From contig CM049306.1 in the NCBI GenBank assembly GCA_026874595.1, forward strand, positions 92,807,642-92,871,641: 64,000 bases of DNA. The letters are read 5' to 3'. Position 1 is the first letter of the stretch. Every line of letters starts with the position of its first letter. Under the pieces are notes generated by a model, which was not told the DNA's origin, made no database searches, and saw only the letters and a program-made list of their open reading frames with translations. The stretch comes from Sipunculus nudus. Lineage: Eukaryota > Annelida > Sipuncula > Golfingiida > Sipunculidae. Below are positions 26,101-40,400 of this stretch, piece after piece. The translations under genes and the position numbers were made by a program.

Positions 26101-29100
26101 TCCCTATTGGCGGGGGGGGGGGGGGGGGGGTCAGTAAGCGGATTCGAGGGGAAATTCCCGACAGGGGAGGGTCAGGAAAGGGGTCTCCTGTAAGTATACT
26201 ACTGCATTCTGGTGCATTTTTGTTGTTATTTATTGGTCAATGCTTATTTAGTAAAAAAAGTACCTCCTTGTAAAGAGATTGTTATTGGTCTGGCAATGGA
26301 TGCATTTTCACACAGAATATAAACTGCGCAATATTTGTTTTTGCACCTCAATCCTGGAGGCTGCGGCCCTGTATATATGGTACTCCCAAGTACTGAGGGC
26401 GCGAAGCGTCCAAGCGGAAGAGGATATGTATGTGTTAGGGTGCAAACACACAATAATAAAATAGTTTATGTTTTTAAACCCATCATTTTGTTGTGGGGGC
26501 TCAGCCCCCCAACAATTTTATTGGGGGGACCCGGCCCCCGTGCCCCCCTCCCCCGGTTTCGCCGCCTATGATAAGTGGATGAATAAAGAAAAGTCGCACA
26601 TGTTCCTGTTATATAAGATTAGGTCTACGCTACGTTTAACAGAACCTGCCACCTGTGATTCGGAAGGAGCTTCCACCTGTCTCCATGAACTGACAGCTGA
26701 CACTGTCTCAGAAATTCTCAGAAGAGATGACGCCGACTGGTCCAACCTGTGTCGGTAAGTAGATCACACAGACCTTTAGGGGGTGAGAAAATTTCTCAGT
26801 CACCATGTATGTAAAAAATACATGATTTATAAATATAAAATCTATGTAAATCTAAACACTATTAGCATGTGTTATGTGATAAAAAGAACATGCCCATTGC
26901 ATGGATAAAGAATAAATGAATGTTTCATTGACAGAGTTAGTGTTTTGAGTGTGTACGCAAACATAGATATTTGGTAAATTAATCTGGAGATTATTCTGAA
27001 TATATTCACATATATCTAAATGCAAATGATAATTTAGTTTAATGAGACAGTATACACATGTAAAACACGTATTAAACCTGCCAGGGAACATGACAAAAAA
27101 AAAAGAAAAAGCCTAACTTTGATTTTTGTTGTCTGATATCTATCTGTAGGAAGTATGTCAACATTTAAGTTTCTTTTCTTTTTTGACAGGACGACGCTGA
27201 CGCAGAAAAAGGGATGTATCAGTAAATCTGTCAGCACGTGCTGGCAGTCTACTCAGGAACGTTTTGACCGAGCTACACTTTTTGTTGAGGGGATCTTTGG
27301 AGACTGCACAGATGCAAACAACCCAGGCCTATGTGATATGGCCCAAGCCAACGACTGCATCGAGACATTCAGGGACACAGTGAATGCTTACGGGGGCACA
27401 TGGAGGTCATGCGGGTAAGGCGCTTCCAAAATATCTTTTCTTGTTTATAAGGATAAAGTGGGATCTTAAACGCTTACTAATTGTGGAAAAGCAAGAGTGT
27501 GAACAACATAATGATAAGTCCTATGCGTCGGGAAATTCACTCTGCTACTTTCTGGACTCGTCCTTATTTTTAGGAATTTCTCCTTTGGTCTGTATTATAA
27601 CAAAGGGACTGCGTGGCATGAATATTCCAGGGCGCTCAATACATTCAAGGACATCCTCTCAAGCGACAATGTACGACAGGTGGTCACCCGTCAGCATGTC
27701 TGAATCTATTCATAAATATCATTGAAGCGTCTGGTGTACTATGAATTTGCCTAGTAAACTTAACTTCCATACAAATACCATTGAATGACTTTGAAATGTT
27801 TGCTTTTGTGTTTTCACGCTCCTTCGTTTTTCAGCCAACGGAAATTGAACCTCTTTTGATGTTACATCTACGTGAAAGATCAAAATAGGTTTATTCATGC
27901 GATTTCTTCGTCTTAATTGTTTTCAAATACATGAGTTTGATTTCTAAATAAAACAATACATAAAATTAATGTTATGCTTTTGGTGTATTTCTCAGGTCAT
28001 TTACCCCAACCATCGACTGCGTGAACGAAAATATGAAAGGTTGCAGTCGTGAGGACAGGGAGTCCATGAACGAGTCCTTAACCGAATTTCTGAGGACATC
28101 TAGAAGGGTCTGTCAACCCGTATTGGAGGTAAGAGGCTGCTTCCAGCTGTCACACTAATGTCTCATATTTTATTCAAATTTAATAATTTTAAAAAGAAGG
28201 ATGGCAAAACCGATTTCTATGGCTCAGGGGTAAGGCACGTGGCTCAAAGAGGGGAGATTGTGAGTTCAAATCTCAGCTGAGGTGGTGAGATTTTTCACGG
28301 TTGGGCCCGACCCAGGTAGCGCGCTATTAAGGGTTAATTGGAAGGTCATGCCCAACGGACGTGTTTCACTCACAAATGAGTTCGCCTTTCTAGGGCGCTC
28401 GATGGTATGACCCAGTTTTGGGGATGTTTACACACCCAGGGCCCGCAGGTGCAGTAGTCAGCGGGCCTGGTTAACACAAGACAAAAAATAAGAGGAAGAG
28501 GATACTGCCCTATCACGTAGTCCGAAGCCGGAATGGAGTTCTGAAGACGTACATATACTTAGTTAAGCTAGCATTAAAAAGTGGAGGCGGTTATTTCCAA
28601 CAAAATGTTGAAAAAAGGATGACACAGATAACCAAAGTTAATGCGACATTACATGGAGTGTTGTACTATCTGTGCTTAGAAAGTACCTGGAACCAAAACG
28701 ACCAAAGTCTTCATCATGTTTATTGAGGTGAACACCCTGAATTATAGTTGTATAAAATTATACATGGCTTACGAATCGTTGTTGTGTGAAAAGAATGTTA
28801 ATGTTTAGACGAACAAAACAATGCATTTGTGTCTGAGGTACGGTGTAAGGTTCCATTTAATAAACTTTCAATTATTTTTTCAAAAGAGAACAATATGAAC
28901 ACTGTTGATAAGAGATTGTTGTATGAAAATCCTGAGAAGATATTCTTTTGCACTTTCGCATTCTTTTATTTTGTCTCTCTTTTTATATTTCATCAAATTT
29001 CAACCCAGAGTTGGAATACATCGGAAATCACTGCCCTTATTGTGGTATAATTATAAATATTTACAAATATATCCTATCATGTTTCAGATGACCAGCCCAG

Positions 29101-29971
29101 ATACAATGACGATTGTTGAGGGTGGAGATCCCGGGATAATTAAGTACAGGATCAATCACCCCGCCACAATGATATGTCGTCAACCAAACTGTAACGTCTA
29201 CATACACCTGGAATTAGAGGACGGAATCTGGCCAAGGTACTCTCAAATTATAGGTGGCCCATGGCGATTAACTTAAACTCATGACTTACAATATCCACTC
29301 GAGCGCAGTCGGGAAGTAAATAATCCTGAAACTCTCAAATAATTATTTTTAATTAATTAAAGTTACATTTTACGATTATTAAATTAATCAGATAACATAA
29401 CATGTTTTCCATTCATTAGGTCATTGTAATCCAGAAATAGTTTATTTTTCGCCTGAGTGTTTGTTATTGGAGCGAATAATATTTTAACCACAGCAATAAA
29501 AAAGAATTTTGTACTGTTTTATTTTACTTCTATATTGTTACTAACAGGTGCTGGAAAGACAGAAAAATTATCAAGCAAGCTGTATTCGGCATACAAGAAC
29601 CAAAAACCAGCGACACCTGCGGCGACTTGGTCACCGACGCAAATTACAAGCAGGAGCGCCACGTGCCTGTAGCAGCAAAACTCGACTTCAAATTCGATGG
29701 TCCACAAACACGTGACGTCAGAGTGGTACTGAAACACATGATCGATGGACAGGAAGTGCTCGCCCGTGTCCTCAGCAGAGTTAAAGTGAGATGCTTGTAT
29801 AATCTACACGATCCGTTTAAAATCATTATAGCGTAAGCGGGACACAGTCGTTCCAGGCGTACTAAGTAACAAAGGGTCTAGTTATTTTAGCAACTTGAAA
29901 CCTAACATACAGCCTCTTTAGTATAGCATTTTATTTTCCTAGAATTCCTTTAATCTTTCATGAATCTTTTG

Positions 29972-30038
<67 letters not shown>

Positions 30039-30416
30039 AACAGGGATTAGGAATGCGGGGGTATGCGTCGCTGACGCTCGAATTTTCTTACGGACAGTCG
30101 GTTCTGATGGTCCAAGCGATGGAACGCGCGATTGTTTGGTTTTAACAGCTTGAAGCAGTCAATGACCATCACTGGGTGCTTCAACCGAACCCGTAAATTG
30201 TGTAAACGCCGCGTTGATAACCGAGGCATACATTTCACTACAAGCAAATATTTATATAATGACACGATTTCTAACCATATAATAATATGATAATTATATA
30301 AAATACAAAAACGATTAAATTTTACGTAACCCTTTAACTTTGACACGTGTATCATCTCTCTGAAATTTTTGCCTGAGTGTCCACGACTCTTCAAATTTTC
30401 TTTCTATTGAAAGCCT

Positions 30417-30468
<52 letters not shown>

Positions 30469-30532
30469 TATATTATATATATATAGCAATGCTGATTTAT
30501 TGTTTATAGATGGAAAGAGTATACACAGAAAA

Positions 30533-30606
<74 letters not shown>

Positions 30607-33600
30607 TTCAAAGACGAGTAGCAGTGGACCAACTGATTGACATATCAGGACTCTGTCACAACTTGACTACTAGATTATTCAATCTAATATGTTTGGCTTG
30701 CTGCATTATTTAAAGTAATTTCCAAACTCTCAACTCGTGTGGAGAAACTTTTGCACGGTTCTCCCCTTGTCTTCGTCTTTGTGTATGAAAAAATGCTAAT
30801 TGGCGAACATTTTAGATTATGGTGAACTACACCTTTCATTTATATATATTATTGCAGCTTACCATCCAGGATAGAGACGACAGTGCTATATGCAAATCTG
30901 TGAACGACCCACATATGACTACCTTCAATGGAAGGTAATTGACAACATTTCAATTTACTAATATGAAGATAAGAGTATTATTGTAAGAAATAAATTACAT
31001 GTTCAAAAATATTAGATGAAGTAAAAAAATAAGTATCATAAGTTGATTGATTTATATATATTCTGTGAACAAGGGAGTAATTAAGAATTTTAAATGCGTG
31101 TGTAGAGTTTTCGCAAAACGATGTTTTGGTAATGATAACAATACAACATATGAAGTCATATCTCCTGGTAAGTCTCAGGTCAACAGTCATACTCTCACTT
31201 TGATTTGCTTTTCATTCATTTGACCACAGGTACTACAACAACCACAGAGAAGGGAAGTTCATATTGTATAAGAACACTAGATATCCGTATGAGGTAATGA
31301 ATTATGTTTAATGAGTTGACAATTTTCATAACCCTTTGCATTAATGTTAACCATAAAAGAAAACATAATCTCACCAATAAATCGCTTGAATATTTTTACA
31401 CTAATTTATAAGATATGCTATCATATTATATAATAATGTCTCTGAAGACACTGTTAGCGCCCTTGTTGGCTCTGGAGACTTGATTTCAAACAAGAGCAAC
31501 CACTAACTAGCTGGTTCAAACCTTGCCTGTTCTTACCTTTGACGGCTATGTGTATAGAAATGGGTAGTCTGTAAACAGGATAGGTGAACGTTAGAGCAAA
31601 ACGCATTAAAGAGAGTAAATAACACAAAGAGGTAAATGATCAGGAGATAAATAAAATATACAGCACGCACATACACATGACGTATAATGAAATGTGGAAT
31701 GCAAAACTGATGCATGAGAACGTAACCGTCTTTTAAACCCATGCTACTGAACACAGTGTTTTACTATCTACATTCTAATTTTCTACATTCCAATACTCCC
31801 CTTTCTATAATTCAAAGGACCGTTTTATAGTAATATTAATTAGATATGGGTTATGGGTTTATTTTCCACGATGGACAAGTGATGTACCAACAGAGAGCAT
31901 CTTTAAAACCAACCTTTGCCTTACAACCTCGTTTCAGGTCCAGACAATTTATCAAAGGTGCAACCGCCTTCTACCGTCGACATGTAACTGTGCTGTGGCG
32001 ATCCGGTCTGGAGACACGGTGTTCGTTGTGGACCGGTGTCGTCGGAGATCGTTTTTCTGCAGTGCTATGAAAACCTACATCCATCAGCATGATCGCATCA
32101 CTCCAGGTACCAGATACTTCAGACTGGATGGCGGAAGACGATATCATGTAAGTAACTGTCGGTAAATATCTTAGGAAAGCTGTTCATCTGCGATCGTCAC
32201 AATAATTGTATAAAACAGGCGGCCATGGGAGAGTCTGCAATTGTTTGACAATGAAGTTACGTTCAACATCGCACAGCCATCAGTTACTATCTGTGACTTT
32301 TCGTACGATTTGTCGTACGGCAAACATTAAACACTCCATGAATAACATACGACTCGTCATATGTAGTCGTGTTGTCTTGCGATAATCGTACGTGTGTTAG
32401 CAGACGACCTCCATGACATGAGAGGCTTACTGTTTGAAGAAACTGCAGTCGTGCCATATATACCGACTTCACACGACAAATGCAGACCGGTTTCAAACCG
32501 TTTTGAATTCGAAATGAAGCATTCACACGGCAAGCCAAAGGGTTTTCAAACCGTTTTTGCTCAGGAAGTAGTTTCAAACCGTGTGAATGCGAAATTTATC
32601 CGCTGTGAACGCTCTGGAACGGGTTGGACCTAGTTTTCAAGCACCAACTAGGTCACAGCAGGAGCGCGAATGCTTGTGTCAGCATGTTGTTTACATTGTC
32701 CCACACGTTAAATGTACATCCCATGCACTGGTTCTAAATTTTCGTGTGAACACACAGCGCAGATTTATACCAGTTAGGTGAAACTGCTTTGCCCAAATCG
32801 TTTTGAAAACGTTTTGTGTGTGAAAGGGGTAAAAGTCTGCAAACAATATATGACATTCTATGAATTCCTTTGACCAAACCAGGCGCATGGAAGTTATTGT
32901 GCGAGATGGGAAACCCCCTGACGAACACTTTCCTCCTGTTATCCAACAATGATGATCATCTTTTCTCGATTGTGCGTGACTTCCAACGATTGCCAAAATT
33001 AAATTAAATGATTATAAAGAATGATTGCAATTAACTTACTTTAAAGTAATTCTTTTAGTTCTACTACACACTTACAATAAAAAACTGACCATCCGTTTGA
33101 GTATGACTGTCAAAGTAAAGGTGATGAATAATTAAGCAGGATATTACCATACAAAATGCGCTGCCCCATTATCATGTTTACTCCCGCCTTCGTTACTTCT
33201 ACATTTCTCCCGCATTCGCAGATATTGTTACCACACGGTACCATGGTCAAAGTGACAACAAGTGGCCAGTTGATCAATGTGTACGTGGTGCCTTCTCCAG
33301 CAGACCACGGGAGTACACAAGGTAAAAATCTCTTAAAGGACGTAATCGAAACTTATTTTATTTGATAAATGCATGTCATGTATGACACTTTTCAAAGAAG
33401 GAAGGGAAGATTTTATAGAAAAATATTATTAATAAGCTTATTTCGTATGCACCAAGTCCTGCAAGACTGGTGATACTGTGGTAGAAATCACGGTAATTCT
33501 CTGATGTTCAAGGGTCCTACCTAATGTGAAGGATAACTATTTGTTGCCTTATGGCCTGTTCATATTTCAGTGCAACTTTGACTCATATATTACAAAGGGC

Positions 33601-34439
33601 ATAATTCATATTAAAAATGGCCATTGTATAATGCATGGAATATCAGAATTCTAGATATAGCATAAGATGCATATTCTCTATGCGGTTATGATGCCATGGT
33701 CCTAACTTTGAATGAAGAAAACATAATGAGACCTAAATGGCATTATTTGATGTTTAGATATTTTTTTACAATCCTATAATGTACAAGTTAAGAAGATGGT
33801 TTGGATAATTTTTCACAATACAGTAACAAATAAAACTTTATCAACGAGTTTTCATTCGATTTTCCCTGTGGTCCAGGTCCCAGGTGATCGTCTGTTTCCA
33901 TACTCAATATATCGAGGAGTACTTAATTTTAAAAAAAACTAATAAAGTCCCCAACATTTCTGGTATTGATACAACACAAATGGCGTTTAAATACAAACCT
34001 CTTGGAAGTCCTGACTAAGATATGTCTGGATTTATTTTCATAGGTCTGTGTGGATTCTACGACGAAGACAAAGCAAATGACTTTAAAATGAGAAACGGTG
34101 ACATTTACAGTGGACCGGGCACCCAGAACGGAGGACGACCTGACCGCTTCTCAGAAGAATGGCGGCAAGTGTTTACTTAGTATACAAGCCTTTATATAAC
34201 ACAACTACCAATTTATCATATGGACCAATATAACTGGAGGAATTTTAGTCAAGAAAAATAGTTGCAACAGTTATGAAAAAGAGTCATAACAATAAAAAAT
34301 GATAAAGTGTCAGTACAGTCTATTGATGAATGTTTCAATAGATATTTAAGTCCATCGCTTGGACTCAGAACCGAACGTCCGTAAGCGAATTCGAGCGTCA
34401 GAGACGCATACCCGTACCCCTGCGTTCCTGAAAGCCCTG

Positions 34440-34496
<57 letters not shown>

Positions 34497-37400
34497 AGAT
34501 GGCCGGACCAATGCGAGCCCCTTTTTCAATTCTTCCTGCAAGTATTCTTGTACGTTTTTAAAATAATAAAATAACAGAGTTTTTAATGTAACCCAGTTAC
34601 TGTAACTTTGGCATCGTTATGAGCACAAAAACCTGTGTCGAAAATATATTATGCAGATACCTCCTATTGTTATCTTCTTTGACTAATTGTAGGGAATACA
34701 CCTGTAATAAACATACAGCGGATCTTAACAGACTATTTTGCTCTCAGTTTTACGTTAGTGGTACCAAATTCAACGTATGACACAAATATATGACTTTCGT
34801 AAAAAAAGCCCATGATTTTGACTTGCGTACCCTTTCCAGAACCTTTGAAATAGGTATTTGGTATTATTGATTGTATCATCAAGATAGTTAAAACCATACA
34901 CATTTAGAGAAAAACTTAAGCAAAATGAAATGTTAATCTCAAAGCTACCAAGATCTGAACCCTATATTAGATCTGTAATACTGCTCTGTTGTCATTTCCA
35001 GGGTAAGGGCAGGAGAGGACATTTTCAAAGGGGTAGCTAAAGCCCCCTTCAATCCGACCAAGTACTGTAGCTGTGACACTGATAACGAAAAGTGCTGCTC
35101 CTCAAATCTGTTAGATATCTGCGACACTGATACAAGTGAGTTTTCCATGTTTACGTCTTTGCAAAAATGTCCGGTGTCGTAATACGTAATATTATTTTAA
35201 AATTGATATGAAAGAGTAATGTGTTGTAATAAATATATAATGTTATAGTAAGGTTTCTACTTTATTTTCATTAGAATATATATAAGAAGAGACTTTCATA
35301 TTAGTTATAATATAAGAAAAGACATAATTGTATCTTCAGTTTTTAAATTTTAAAGCTATAAAGTAAAAAATGATATAAGTTTGAAGAGATCCATGTTTTC
35401 ATATTCAGCTATTAGAGTTCTATCATGTATTATTATTAATTATTTTTGAAATTCATTATTCCACAATTGACATATTTGAATCGGCATATTCATTTTCATG
35501 GTAAAGCAGTGTTCATATTTTTGCGATTCTTTTCTTCCCCCATGTCTGTACCCATACCAAGTCATCGGTATTGTATGTACATTAAGATACAGGAATCATG
35601 TTTGATCAATATTTGACAATCCACAGGCGGAGAAATAACCAAGCTTTTGCAGGGTGGGGCTGTAACGAAGCCAGCCCCGCGGCCGCGCCATGGCTGGTTT
35701 TGGAGAGGTCGTCGGTCAACTGACAACATAAATGATGGGGAAGATGATATTGAGTTCTCAGAAGACGATGATTCTCACCTTCTTGTACGTCCTCTTTCTC
35801 TTTTTTTCTCTCTCTCTCCCATTATAATACAAAACTCGTGCTTTTTTTTGCTTTTTTGGTGGAGGTAAACGCCTCCATTATTCATGCTGATTTATCCATG
35901 TATTTATATCTGCAGAGTTCCATTCCAGTATAAGAATATGTGTCAGGGCGGTAGCACCAGCTTCCTGTCATTTTATTTTATGTCCCGGTGTCACTCAGGC
36001 CCGGTGTCTACCATATCTGCAGGTATTGAGTGTGTAATCTTCCCCATTGCTGGGTCATAAGACTGAGGATCCTCCTACAGACGCATAGTATAGCCTTCTC
36101 ATTAAGCCTACAGAGCGCAAAATTTGCCCTTTCACGTTCAATTATACACCTAATATAAAATGAATATTATTTCCACCGATCCAACATATTCTAGCAATGA
36201 TAAACATTCACATATCTTTCCCCCAATTAAAGTTCGGGTACTAAGGCCTTTAACACGATTTAATTACAGAATGTGACATGGCCTGTGAACGGCTGGACAG
36301 AAGAGAGCGCGAGAACTTATTGTCAGGACTACATTTTCCGCAAAAACCAGGCTGGGGCCCAATGTTTGCAGGTCAAACAAATGGAGCTAGCGTCCTTTGA
36401 TCTAGACAATGACGTTGACGCATGCGTGGAGGATATCAAGGTATATTTCTGTCTACAAAGTTAATGATAAAAGCCCCGACGTTCAACTGGAACACCGATG
36501 TGAGGGTAACAACATAAACAGTTTTTGTATCACGCATGGAATTAAATTTTCCAATTATATGTAACACTCCAACCTTTTGTCGAAATAGAAATCTCCTCCG
36601 ATGCCATACTGCATTGGCATATTTTAACTTAATTTGTAAACTTTTTATTTTATAAAAAGAATCCTTTGAAGGATTAACTTAAAGTTTAATTGTTCTCTCC
36701 CTTTATAACACAAATGTTGCAGGAAAAGGTTTTTGCAAAGATTTACGACCTGCAATGCGATCACTGATGCTGATTAGTGTATACAAATCATTAGAACTAT
36801 TAATATAATTATGAATAAGATTTACTGCACGTATAATATTTGTAATACTAAGTAAATTTGGTATTTCCAAACAGAAAAGTTACATGTAAGAGGCGTTTGA
36901 TAAATTGGCATCAAGGTTTTTAAATTTTACTTGTATTTGTAATATTTACAGGCAACCGGAAACACGACCTGGGCTTCCGCCGCCCTGGACGCCATGCAAG
37001 CTACCTGCCAGGTAGCCGTTGAGCGGGAAACCAAGTTAGCTGACTCCACAGAGGGCCGCGAGGTGGCGCAGAATATCATAGAATCGTCTTGCTTAAATCA
37101 ATGTAACGGTCAAGGACATTGCTTAAATGGTTAGTGTAAATATAGAAAAAAATACCTAGCATCATTGACGCATAGTCCTTACCAGAATTAAGGAACAATC
37201 GTCTGGATATTCAGCCAGTCTCACTGACAGTCTCGCAGACTTTTTAAAAAAATTCTGCGTAGGATATCACACGTTCCTGCATAGTCTGGCAATTTTTATT
37301 GTGTTTGGGAAGCCATCAGGAAATATTGTGAAAAAATACACCTCTCCATTCAGTTATATTGTAATAAAATGGCGAATACCTTCCTGCTCTTAATGATCAC

Positions 37401-40400
37401 GTGATCTAATGTGGAACTTTTTCCCCTCTGACTGTTGTTATTGACCCAAGTCGTTTTCAGTAAAATTTAAAGAGGCCCAATCACTTTTAAAGCATGTTGA
37501 ATTAACACGAAATCAAGCTCCTTTCCCTTTAAATAAATCTATACCAGACAAAATATTGCTTGGAAACCGTATGCTTTCTCCTGTAAACTAGTGTTAAAAA
37601 CAGTGGACCGGGCGCGATCAAAGGTGTCAACATAAACGGCCTGTGTATCACACGGCCACAACACGTGTTAATCAGGAAATGCCCTGATTGACTTTCCCCA
37701 AAATAATGTCAATACATGTTCCCACTAGCTGAAACGTCGCGTGTTGCGTCTCACAATCGGAACTCATGCCAAGCGGCCTTGTTATGGTAATCAGGCACAC
37801 GTGTACTGTGTTTATCAACACGTAAGGCCATAACGAGATGTTGAACAGCCGTATGCGAGGTGCACGGTGCTACCATGTGAAGGGATGTTTTTGCTGGAAA
37901 ACTTTTTTATAAAGCAAAACTGAACTGATAGTTTGAACGGATAGGCACAATATTGCCCCTGATTCTGTCCCTTAAAAAATGAATATATCAGTGAGGTTTA
38001 GCCTATATTGCGCACTATACCAGTGTATATCGCTTGCCACCAAGTGTTGTAGTTGAAAATCAACAAGGGAGGAAATCCCCTGTATTGGCTCAGGCTGCAT
38101 TCAGTTCTAATAGTAGAACAACAGAGTAAAACTACATTTGTCACCTCGTGATTAGGCCGCCACTTCGCATGGGCTACCATTCAAGAGGTTTACTAATAAT
38201 ACTGTGCTATTACATTCTTACCGGATGAACCAAGCGTACACTCCCATATTGTGTTTAAGAACAAATTAAGCCAGTTTATATTATATTTTGGTTCACGCCA
38301 TTGTGGGTCTGAAGGAAAAGCCCAAATGATCACCTTCGTATATACATAGTTTTTGGTTTCAATAATTATCAAGGAATGTGTGGAAGAATACATGATCATA
38401 ATTATTAATAACTTGTGTGTATTCTAGGGTCATGTGACTGTGAAGAAGGCTGGGCCGGTGAAGACTGCTCGATCAGACATGACGCAGTTCCGGAAGAGCT
38501 AACCATGCCAGCCTATGGTTTGTGTGACCTCCGACAGAGCGAGTGCACGGACGGCATCGTGTTTGGCGTGAACTTCATCAACACCTCATCCCTGACGTGT
38601 CATCTGCAGGAAGTCTCGGTAAGAAGATGCAAGTAATATGTGTGTTTTTACATGTATACGAAGATACATGAAACTTAGAAAGAAACTGGGGTTCATTCCG
38701 TTAACTGTGGTTCAACCAGCTACCAGTCGTACCTGGTCACATGCGGAAACACCAAAGGTTACTACAGGCCGGTGAGACGCAGATTTTTGGGACGTAGGCC
38801 GCCGGGACGTACCCACTGAAGCGTATCCCGATAGGACGTTTTGTTAAAATAAGAGTACATGTATCACTTGTCTGACTGTCTAAACTTTACACGTACTAAA
38901 ACAAAAAGACTAAGTAATAATAGTTAATTATACTTTCGTTAGTAAACCCTCTCTTGGGTCACTTTGGGAAATCATTAAGCTCTGTGATCGATGCAACATA
39001 CGTCAGATCAGCACACGTTAATGCCTAGTATATCTGTGTTATCCATTATTACTATATTACCCTCATGCACTTATGTCGTTGTGTTCCTTAACTGAAGTTT
39101 GACAAAATATTTAGTAATTTTTATTGTTAATTAGAGCATTATTTTGGCTTAAAGTACGACTCAATAGTGATAAACTCCGGGTATGGTTAACCCATCAGCG
39201 TTCTCCAGTTTATTGGCCTAACCAGAGGTTTAAATGACTGATAATTACAGGTTTAACGTGTAACATCTTACTTTATTTTCCATATTCCTGTTATAATTTT
39301 CACTATTATAAGTATGTATATCATGTCGTGAGAACATATTAAGTCTGCTCAAACATGAACGAACTGTTCCACATTGCACAGAAACGTACTTAAGGTCTAA
39401 TCATCGTCAAAAATCATGAAAATTACATTTTTCTGAAAAACATCTGGTTTTATAGATGTTTGCTATATCTATCTTTTCACAAAAGCACGTTCCTGGGGTT
39501 ATATTGTATCAATTAGAAAAAAAGTATTTTAATTCAGATGTCAACCCCACGTGGGGTGCAAACAGGACCAACTGTCAGCTCGGCGAGAGTTAGCAGCGTG
39601 TAAGTTGCTAATTGGTTAACCAAGCGCTCGCGGTATTAGGCAAATGGTTGATTCACAGGCGTGGGGAAGCCGCGGTCAGTCAGGCGGGAAAGAGCTTATC
39701 TTTATTACCGGCACTTACTAATTGGCACTAATTAATACAAACACGTCCCCCTTATACGCCTAACCCAGAAGTAAACTGTACATCGTACTCCTCCAGTCGC
39801 CGAATAATGTCTATGTCACTGCCCTAAATATGTTAGTGTCACCCAATAATGGTCCTGGCACCAAGAATATACCCAGAAATATGAATTTACCGATTGTTAT
39901 TTCTGTAATATTGACCCTGTTATACACTATTATATTTTCTCTTAGGGTCCATCATTACATCACCAAAACCATTACCGAATACATCGTCCCTTCTTCTTTA
40001 ATATACACTGAACGTCATGGGTCGAAGAAAATAGAGTAGAATGAGCGCAGATAAAATTCGCTATTTGAACGAGAGACAGTCACATACTGCTGATCACAAG
40101 GTTCCCGTGTCGTTGGTGGAGGATGGAGATAAACGCCGAGGGTGGTAAAGCAATATGGAACTGCGTTGCACGAATGAATTTTGTGAGAGGGACGCGGCAG
40201 CAAGTTGCACCACCACGTCGCCTGCTAACAAATTTTGCTAAGTGAACCGCGCCGGAGTCTTAGCTATGAGAGCGATCGGTAAACGAAGAGCGGCCGCAGC
40301 ACAATTTTGCGGGTATATGACTGGTGTAAATAAATCTAATGAGAGAGAGAGATGTGTGTTGCTGCTAGCTATGTAGTGTCTCATGTATAATTGGGAGAGG

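Larger units (their letters stand above)
25180..26642. other. Intron between the Ly6 domain and Cys-rich module B
   Basis: Contains the pogo-like MITE (25829-26072), poly-G near 26109-26130, and a repeat with GGGGGCTCAGCCCCCC palindromes near 26500-26560. No exon found. Confidence 0.55.

Noticed and set aside
28205-28290. A functional tRNA gene
   Set aside because: The A and B boxes are present but the cloverleaf is not complete and the sequence continues into a SINE body with an A-rich tail.
29960-30574. Frames rich in alternating Ile-Tyr
   Set aside because: Products of (TA)n tracts. The same holds for frames at 19811, 34359, 49981 and 63167, of which only the real exon parts were kept.
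34165-34170. GT donor (GTGTTT) four bases after the GC donor
   Set aside because: It ends in phase 0 and would misframe the next exon, which reads correctly only from phase 2.
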